NCBI GenBank assembly: GCA_033764725.1
Contig: JANRIR010000048.1
Location: forward strand, 1 to 18,158
DNA length: 18,158 bases
Direction: 5' to 3'
Source: RI-43 sp033764725
GTDB taxonomy: Bacteria; Pseudomonadota; Alphaproteobacteria; Caulobacterales; Aquidulcibacteraceae
Under the pieces are notes generated by a model. The model was not told where the DNA came from. It was given only the letters and a program-made list of their open reading frames with translations, and did no database searches. Made by a program: the position numbers and the translations under genes. Shown here piece after piece: positions 14,287 to 18,158 of the stretch (the stretch's first letter is position 1; each line of letters opens with the position of its first letter).

Positions 14287-14337
14287 AGGATTGGGCAACC
14301 ATCCCGCGCCAGGGTCGGCCTTTGAAGGAGACCGCCC

Positions 14338-14769
14338 ATGCGCCGCGCCATCGCCGCCGCCCTGATCGCCTCGACCCTGCTGGCCGGGCTCTCGGCCGCC
14401 CGCGCCCAGCCCGCCGCCGCCGAGGCCGACGCCGACGCCGCGCGCAGCATGGACGCGGCCTACATCGCCGTGCCGGTGGTCCGCGACGGGCGGCTGGTGA
14501 ACTACATCTTCGTCTCGCTGCGGGTGGATATCGCCCCGGGCGTCGATCTGTGGCGCACGCGGGAGAAGGCGCATTTCCTGCGCGACGCGCTGGTGCGCGC
14601 CGCGCACCGCACGCCCATGGTCAGCGCCGCCGACGACGACGCGCTCGACCGCCCGGTCGCGCTCGCCGCCTTCCGGGCCGCAGCGCAGGAGGCGTTGGGC
14701 GCCCGCGCCGTGCGGGGGCTGTCGATCGTGGAGGTGCAGTCGAGCCGTCAGACCGTCGCCCAGCGCTGA
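14338..14769 (+). CDS. small exported protein of unknown function
   Basis: The 143-aa product starts with a classical Sec signal peptide: MRR, a hydrophobic IAAALIASTLLAGLSA stretch and an ARA-Q cleavage site near residue 23. The mature part has AYIAVPVVRDGRLVNYIFVS (41-60), then LRVDIAPGVDLWRTREKAHF and a RDALVRAAHRTP segment, and ends near VRGLSIVEVQSSRQTVAQR. This layout recalls FliL-like or small periplasmic proteins, but I do not recognise a family. It is expected in the periplasm. A very good ribosome site (GAAGGAG) precedes ATG 14338, 51 nt after thiL, and it is probably co-transcribed. Conserved position beside thiL and hppA in relatives is my recollection only. Confidence 0.8.
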   Translation: MRRAIAAALIASTLLAGLSAARAQPAAAEADADAARSMDAAYIAVPVVRDGRLVNYIFVSLRVDIAPGVDLWRTREKAHFLRDALVRAAHRTPMVSAADDDALDRPVALAAFRAAAQEALGARAVRGLSIVEVQSSRQTVAQR

Positions 14770-14961
14770 GCGGATGCGGCGTTTTGGCCGGCCTCGACGC
14801 CTTGCCTTGCGGCGTTTCAGCGCCATTGCGCCGCACATGACCTTTTGGCAGTGTCCGGCCCGCTTTGCTTGGGGGAGGGCGGCGCGATAGCGGCCCGTGC
14901 GGTCGCCTGCGGTTGCGCCCCGTCCTTTATCATTCTCCGATCGCGTAAGGATCACACCCTG
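14770..14961 (+). other. intergenic region upstream of hppA
   Basis: This 192-nt gap precedes hppA and has no convincing gene. A small hairpin, ACGCC (14800-14804) with GGCGT (14813-14817) and followed by TT, might attenuate read-through from thiL. TATCAT (14928-14933) is a good -10-like hexamer 28 nt before the hppA start, but no matching -35 lies 16-18 nt upstream. A TAAGGA ribosome site precedes the ATG. A 17-codon ORF from ATG 14837 has no ribosome site and is discounted. Confidence 0.35.
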
Positions 14962-17139
14962 ATGGATACCCCTACTTTGGTCGTTTGGCTGGCGATCGCC
15001 GCCGGCGTGCTGGCGGCGGTCTACGGCTGGGCGCAGACCCAATCGATCCGCGCCGCGAGCGCCGGCAGCGACCGCATGAAGGAAATCGCCGCCGCCATCC
15101 AGGAAGGCGCGCAGGCCTATCTCAACCGCCAATACACCACGATCGGCTGGGTCGGCGCGGGCATCACCGTGCTGCTGATCGTTCTGTTCTGGGGCTCGTG
15201 GCAGATCCCGGTCGGCTTCCTGATCGGCGCGGTGCTCTCCGGCGCGGCCGGCTATATCGGCATGAACGTGTCGGTGCAGGCCAATGTCCGCACCACTGAA
15301 GCCTCGCGCAATTCGCTCGCCGCCGGCCTCGACATGGCGTTCAAGGCGGGCGCGGTGACGGGCATGCTCGTGGCCGGCTTCGCGCTTCTGGGCGTGGCGA
15401 TCTATTATCTGATCCTCACCGAATTCCTGCGCCTCGACGCGACCAGCCGCACGGTCGTCGACAGCCTCGTCGCGCTCGGCTTCGGCGCCTCGCTCATTTC
15501 GATTTTCGCGCGCCTCGGCGGCGGCATCTTCACCAAGGGCGCCGATGTCGGCGGCGATCTCGTCGGCAAGGTCGAAGCCGGCATTCCGGAGGATGACCCG
15601 CGCAACCCCGCCACCATCGCCGACAATGTCGGCGACAATGTCGGCGATTGCGCGGGCATGGCGGCGGACCTGTTCGAGACCTATGCGGTGACCACCGTCG
15701 CCACGATGGTGCTCGCCTCGATCCTGTTCCGCGACGTCGCCGAAGTGCAGACGCTGATGGCGTTGCCGCTGGCGATCGGCGGCATGGCGATCCTGGCGTC
15801 GCTGGCCTCCACAGTGTTCGTGAAGCTCGGCGGCGACAATAACATCATGGGCGCGCTCTATAAGGGCCTGATCGCCGCTGGCGTGTTCTCCGCCATCGGC
15901 CTCGTCGCCGTGGTCGCGTGGCTGATCCCGGGTCTCGGCCCGATCGCCCCGAGCGCGGGCGCCAGTTCGCCCTTCGCCGACATCACCGCGGTGGACCTCA
16001 TCGTGTGCGGCCTGATCGGTCTCGCCGTCACCGGCGCGATCGTGTGGATCACGGAATACTACACCGGCACGAATTTCCGTCCCGTGCGCAGCGTTGCGCA
16101 GGCGTCGGTGTCGGGCCATGGCACGAACGTGATCCAGGGCTTGGCGGTATCGATGGAAGCGACCGCGCTGCCGGCGATCGCCATCGTCATCGGCATCATC
16201 GCGTGCAACATGCTGGGCGGCCTGTTCGGCATCGCCATCGCGGTGACGACGATGCTGTCGGTGTGCGGCATCATCGTCGCGCTCGACGCCTTCGGCCCGG
16301 TCACCGACAATGCCGGCGGCATCGCGGAGATGTCCGAGCTGCCGTCCGACGTGCGCAAGACCACCGACGCGCTCGACGCGGTCGGCAACACCACAAAGGC
16401 GGTGACGAAGGGCTACGCCATCGGCTCCGCCGACCTCGGCGCGCTGGTGCTGTTTGCGGCCTATTTCGAGGACATGAAATATTACGCCGCCAATCCCGGC
16501 GATTACCGCTTCTTCGACGGCGTGGCGCCGGATTTCGGCCTGAACAATCCGTACGTCATCGTCGGCCTCTTCATCGGCGGCCTGTTGCCGTATCTGTTCG
16601 GCGGCATCTCGATGACCGCCGTGGGCCGCGCCGCGGGCGCCGTGGTGGAGGAAGTGCGCCGCCAGTTCCGTGAGATTCCCGGCATCATGGAGCGCACCGC
16701 AAAGCCCGATTACGGCGCCGCGGTCGACATGCTCACCCGCGCGGCGATCAAGGAAATGATCGTGCCCTCGATGCTGCCAGTGCTCGCGCCGATCGTGATG
16801 TTCTTCCTCGTGTGGACCGTGTCGGGCGACAAGAGCCAGGCGCTCGCCGCGCTCGGCGCGCTGCTCGTCGGCGTGATCGTGACCGGCCTGTTCGTCGCCA
16901 TCTCCATGACGTCGGGCGGCGGCGCGTGGGACAATGCGAAGAAGAGCTTCGAGGACGGCTTCGTCGACAAGGATGGCGTGCGCCACATGAAGGGCTCCGA
17001 CGCGCACAAGGCGTCGGTGACCGGCGACACGGTCGGCGATCCCTACAAGGACACGGCCGGGCCTGCGGTGAACCCGATGATCAAGATCACCAACATCGTG
17101 GCGCTCTTGCTGCTCGCGGTCCTCGCGCACCAGGGCTGA
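14962..17139 (+). CDS. hppA: membrane-bound proton-translocating pyrophosphatase (K+-independent type)
   Basis: HppA couples pyrophosphate hydrolysis to proton export across the inner membrane, saving energy from biosynthetic PPi. The 725-aa product has the many hydrophobic helices expected (about 16). The substrate site carries FTKGADVGGDLVGKVEAG (190-207) with the D-x7-K-x-E signature (Asp195, Lys203, Glu205), then DNVGDNVGDCAGMAADLFE (221-239), and the C-terminal GDPYKDTAGPAVNPMIKITN. GNTTK (475-479) with Thr482 marks the K+-independent class, whereas K+-dependent enzymes have alanine at the lysine position. ATG 14962 is chosen because it begins the first membrane helix and follows TAAGGA. 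The upstream extension to 14845 is rejected. A strong hairpin follows 9 nt after the stop. Confidence 0.97.
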   Translation: MDTPTLVVWLAIAAGVLAAVYGWAQTQSIRAASAGSDRMKEIAAAIQEGAQAYLNRQYTTIGWVGAGITVLLIVLFWGSWQIPVGFLIGAVLSGAAGYIGMNVSVQANVRTTEASRNSLAAGLDMAFKAGAVTGMLVAGFALLGVAIYYLILTEFLRLDATSRTVVDSLVALGFGASLISIFARLGGGIFTKGADVGGDLVGKVEAGIPEDDPRNPATIADNVGDNVGDCAGMAADLFETYAVTTVATMVLASILFRDVAEVQTLMALPLAIGGMAILASLASTVFVKLGGDNNIMGALYKGLIAAGVFSAIGLVAVVAWLIPGLGPIAPSAGASSPFADITAVDLIVCGLIGLAVTGAIVWITEYYTGTNFRPVRSVAQASVSGHGTNVIQGLAVSMEATALPAIAIVIGIIACNMLGGLFGIAIAVTTMLSVCGIIVALDAFGPVTDNAGGIAEMSELPSDVRKTTDALDAVGNTTKAVTKGYAIGSADLGALVLFAAYFEDMKYYAANPGDYRFFDGVAPDFGLNNPYVIVGLFIGGLLPYLFGGISMTAVGRAAGAVVEEVRRQFREIPGIMERTAKPDYGAAVDMLTRAAIKEMIVPSMLPVLAPIVMFFLVWTVSGDKSQALAALGALLVGVIVTGLFVAISMTSGGGAWDNAKKSFEDGFVDKDGVRHMKGSDAHKASVTGDTVGDPYKDTAGPAVNPMIKITNIVALLLLAVLAHQG

Positions 17140-17148
17140 TCGCTGAAT

Positions 17149-17182
17149 CCGCTCGGCCCCGGCCTTCGCGGGGGCCGAGCGG
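17149..17182. terminator. strong bidirectional hairpin terminator after hppA
   Basis: CCGCTCGGCCCC (17149-17160) and GGGGCCGAGCGG (17171-17182) form a perfect 12-bp GC-rich stem with a 10-nt loop. Outer GCTGAA (17142-17147) and TTCAGC (17187-17192) can extend it. The right outer arm covers the stop codon of the convergent minus-strand gene, so the hairpin can serve both transcripts. There is no clear T-tract. A GANTC site (GAATC, 17145-17149) lies at its edge. Confidence 0.7.
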
Positions 17183-17187
17183 CCGCT

Positions 17188-17796
17188 TCAGCTGGTGTCG
17201 GGCGCCACCGACGCGTCGGCGAGCGCGGCTTTCAGCGCGGCGTCGAAATCGGCGGTCATGCGCAGGCCGGCGGGGCGCGGGCGCGTGATGAGCGCTGCGA
17301 CGCGCGGCGCGTCGAGAGCCAAGCGGCGGGCGAGCTTGGCGATGTAGCGCTGCGGGCTCGCCAGCGCGCGGGTCAGCGCTTCGAGCCGCATGGCCAGACG
17401 CGTTACGTCGACATAGCGCTCGGGTCGGCGCGCCGGCGTGCGCGCGCCGCGCGGGCGTGCGCTGCGTTGCGAGGGAACCAGAACGAACGACACGCCGCGC
17501 CAGTCGCGCGAATCCTCGGCCGAGACGTCCGCCGCGCGGCGCGGCGATGGTTTCGCCTTTCGGGAATGTTTGCGGATCGGCGGCGGCGCCAGCGCCGCTT
17601 CGAGCGCGAACAGCCGGCGCAGCATCGTCTCCAAGGCGAGGATCCGCTTGCGCACGCCGCGCGCATAGGAGCGCAGCATGAAGCCGGGCCGCGGAAAGCG
17701 CTCGCTGTCGAACAGCTCCGTCATGCACGCGATCGCGATCATCCTGGCCTTGGACCAGAGCGCGTCGAGCGCGGCGCGGGAGAGATGCGGGATCAC
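17188..17796 (-). CDS. hypothetical basic protein, 202 aa
   Basis: I do not recognise this gene. The 202-aa product starts at GTG 17796 (no closer ATG without losing 18 residues) with HLSRAALDALWSKARMIAIA. It has a basic region FPRPGFMLRSYARGVRKRIL (34-53), a leucine-rich helical stretch (LETMLRRLFALEAALAPPP), a low-complexity Arg/Lys/Pro/Ser-rich middle (about 72-128), and a second helical part RYVDVTRLAMRLEALTRALA. There is no signal peptide, strong membrane helix or cysteine motif. It is convergent with hppA and divergent from uvrC. Strand-consistent codon bias and the hairpin at its stop suggest it is real. The start codon is uncertain. Confidence 0.65.
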   Translation of the reverse strand: MIPHLSRAALDALWSKARMIAIACMTELFDSERFPRPGFMLRSYARGVRKRILALETMLRRLFALEAALAPPPIRKHSRKAKPSPRRAADVSAEDSRDWRGVSFVLVPSQRSARPRGARTPARRPERYVDVTRLAMRLEALTRALASPQRYIAKLARRLALDAPRVAALITRPRPAGLRMTADFDAALKAALADASVAPDTS

Positions 17797-17981
17797 GCGG
17801 GCGATTGTACGCGCATGGCGCGGGGGGCGGATTGGCGGCGGCCTATCCGACGGCCGGGCCCCGTCCTGCGCACGGGCCCAGCGGCAAGCGGCGTTGCGCC
17901 GGCGGGACGGGAGGGGCGCAGGCGCAGGCCTGCTGCGCGCGGTGGATTTGCGGCGGCGGCGAAACGCCGTAGCACAGGGCC
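17797..17981. other. divergent intergenic region before uvrC
   Basis: This 185-nt region lies between the divergent hypothetical gene and uvrC and is very GC-rich. It contains short imperfect palindromes (for example GCGCAGG...CCTGCTGCGC around 17919-17937). I see no convincing promoter hexamers, LexA-type box or ORF. Confidence 0.3.
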
Positions 17982-18158
17982 ATGGCCAAGGCCGACAAAG
18001 CGATCGCGCCCGATCTCACGGCGCTGCCGGTGGAGGATGTGCCCACCGAAGGCCGCCTCGGCCTGGAGGCGATCAAGGAGGCGTGGAAGCGCCTGCCGGG
18101 CAAGCCCGGCGTCTATCGCATGATCGGCGCCGACGGCGAGGTGCTTTATGTCGGCAAG
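17982..18158 (+). CDS. uvrC: excinuclease ABC subunit C, N-terminal part (truncated by window end)
   Basis: The 59 residues visible match the start of UvrC, the nuclease that cuts on both sides of a UvrB-bound DNA lesion in nucleotide excision repair. After an acidic N-terminal extension of about 35 residues comes WKRLPGKPGVYRMIGADGEV (35-54) and LYVGK, the beginning of the GIY-YIG nuclease domain that makes the 3' incision. The ORF is open to the last base, so the gene continues outside the window. ATG 17982 is preceded by a poor ribosome site (ACAGGG), so the exact start is likely but not certain. Confidence 0.9.
   Translation, partial: MAKADKAIAPDLTALPVEDVPTEGRLGLEAIKEAWKRLPGKPGVYRMIGADGEVLYVGK

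Noticed and set aside
14837..14890. 17-codon ORF upstream of hppA as a leader peptide
   Set aside because: No ribosome site, no regulatory codon run and no attenuator-like structure were found.
14845..14961. N-terminal extension of hppA
   Set aside because: The extra 39 residues are not membrane-like. ATG 14962 has a ribosome site and starts the first helix.
13867..17130. Open minus-strand frame of 1087 codons antisense to hppA and thiL
   Set aside because: It is the mirror of high-GC coding DNA. The translation is His/Arg/Asp-rich without any domain, and the plus strand carries unmistakable thiL and hppA.

Overview
This window looks like ordinary chromosomal housekeeping DNA from a high-GC alphaproteobacterium. 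The gene order supports this: murA-DUF2948-hisD-UPF0262-phosphatase-infA, then maf with a short RNase E/G and yacG, then glyA-nrdR-rib genes-nusB-thiL, then hppA. A MucR/Ros-family regulator, which I know mainly from alphaproteobacteria, points the same way. A Caulobacterales or Hyphomonadaceae-like lineage is my best guess, but it rests on recalled synteny and not on a search.

Region 1 (1-4324) opens with a tRNA-Thr(GGT). Only 8 nt after its CCA end comes a 40-codon Lys/Arg-rich mini-gene. A tightly packed cell-wall/histidine block follows: murA, a DUF2948 gene, hisD, a UPF0262 gene and a low-molecular-weight phosphatase-like gene. Most of these overlap at stop/start codons. Region 2 (4325-7352) is infA, a short-chain dehydrogenase, maf, a reduced RNase E/G and yacG. 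A plausible promoter lies before infA.

Region 3 (7353-8045) holds mucR on the minus strand and an unusually AT-rich divergent promoter region shared with glyA. Region 4 (8046-14769) is glyA, a heptamer-based inverted repeat element, nrdR, four riboflavin genes (ribD reductase-only, ribE, ribB with a dead cyclohydrolase-like domain, ribH), nusB, thiL and a small exported protein. The riboflavin set is incomplete here: the RibD deaminase and a functional GTP cyclohydrolase II must be encoded elsewhere. Region 5 (14770-18158) is hppA (a K+-independent-type proton pyrophosphatase), a strong bidirectional hairpin, an unrecognised minus-strand gene and the start of uvrC, which runs off the window.

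I see no phage, insertion sequence, CRISPR array, toxin-antitoxin or defence system. The points most worth following up are the heptamer repeat element with an enclosed Shine-Dalgarno-led mini-ORF before nrdR, the split/degenerate riboflavin enzymes, the RNase E/G without its 5'-sensor, the MucR lacking standard zinc ligands, and the mismatch in the tRNA-Thr anticodon stem.
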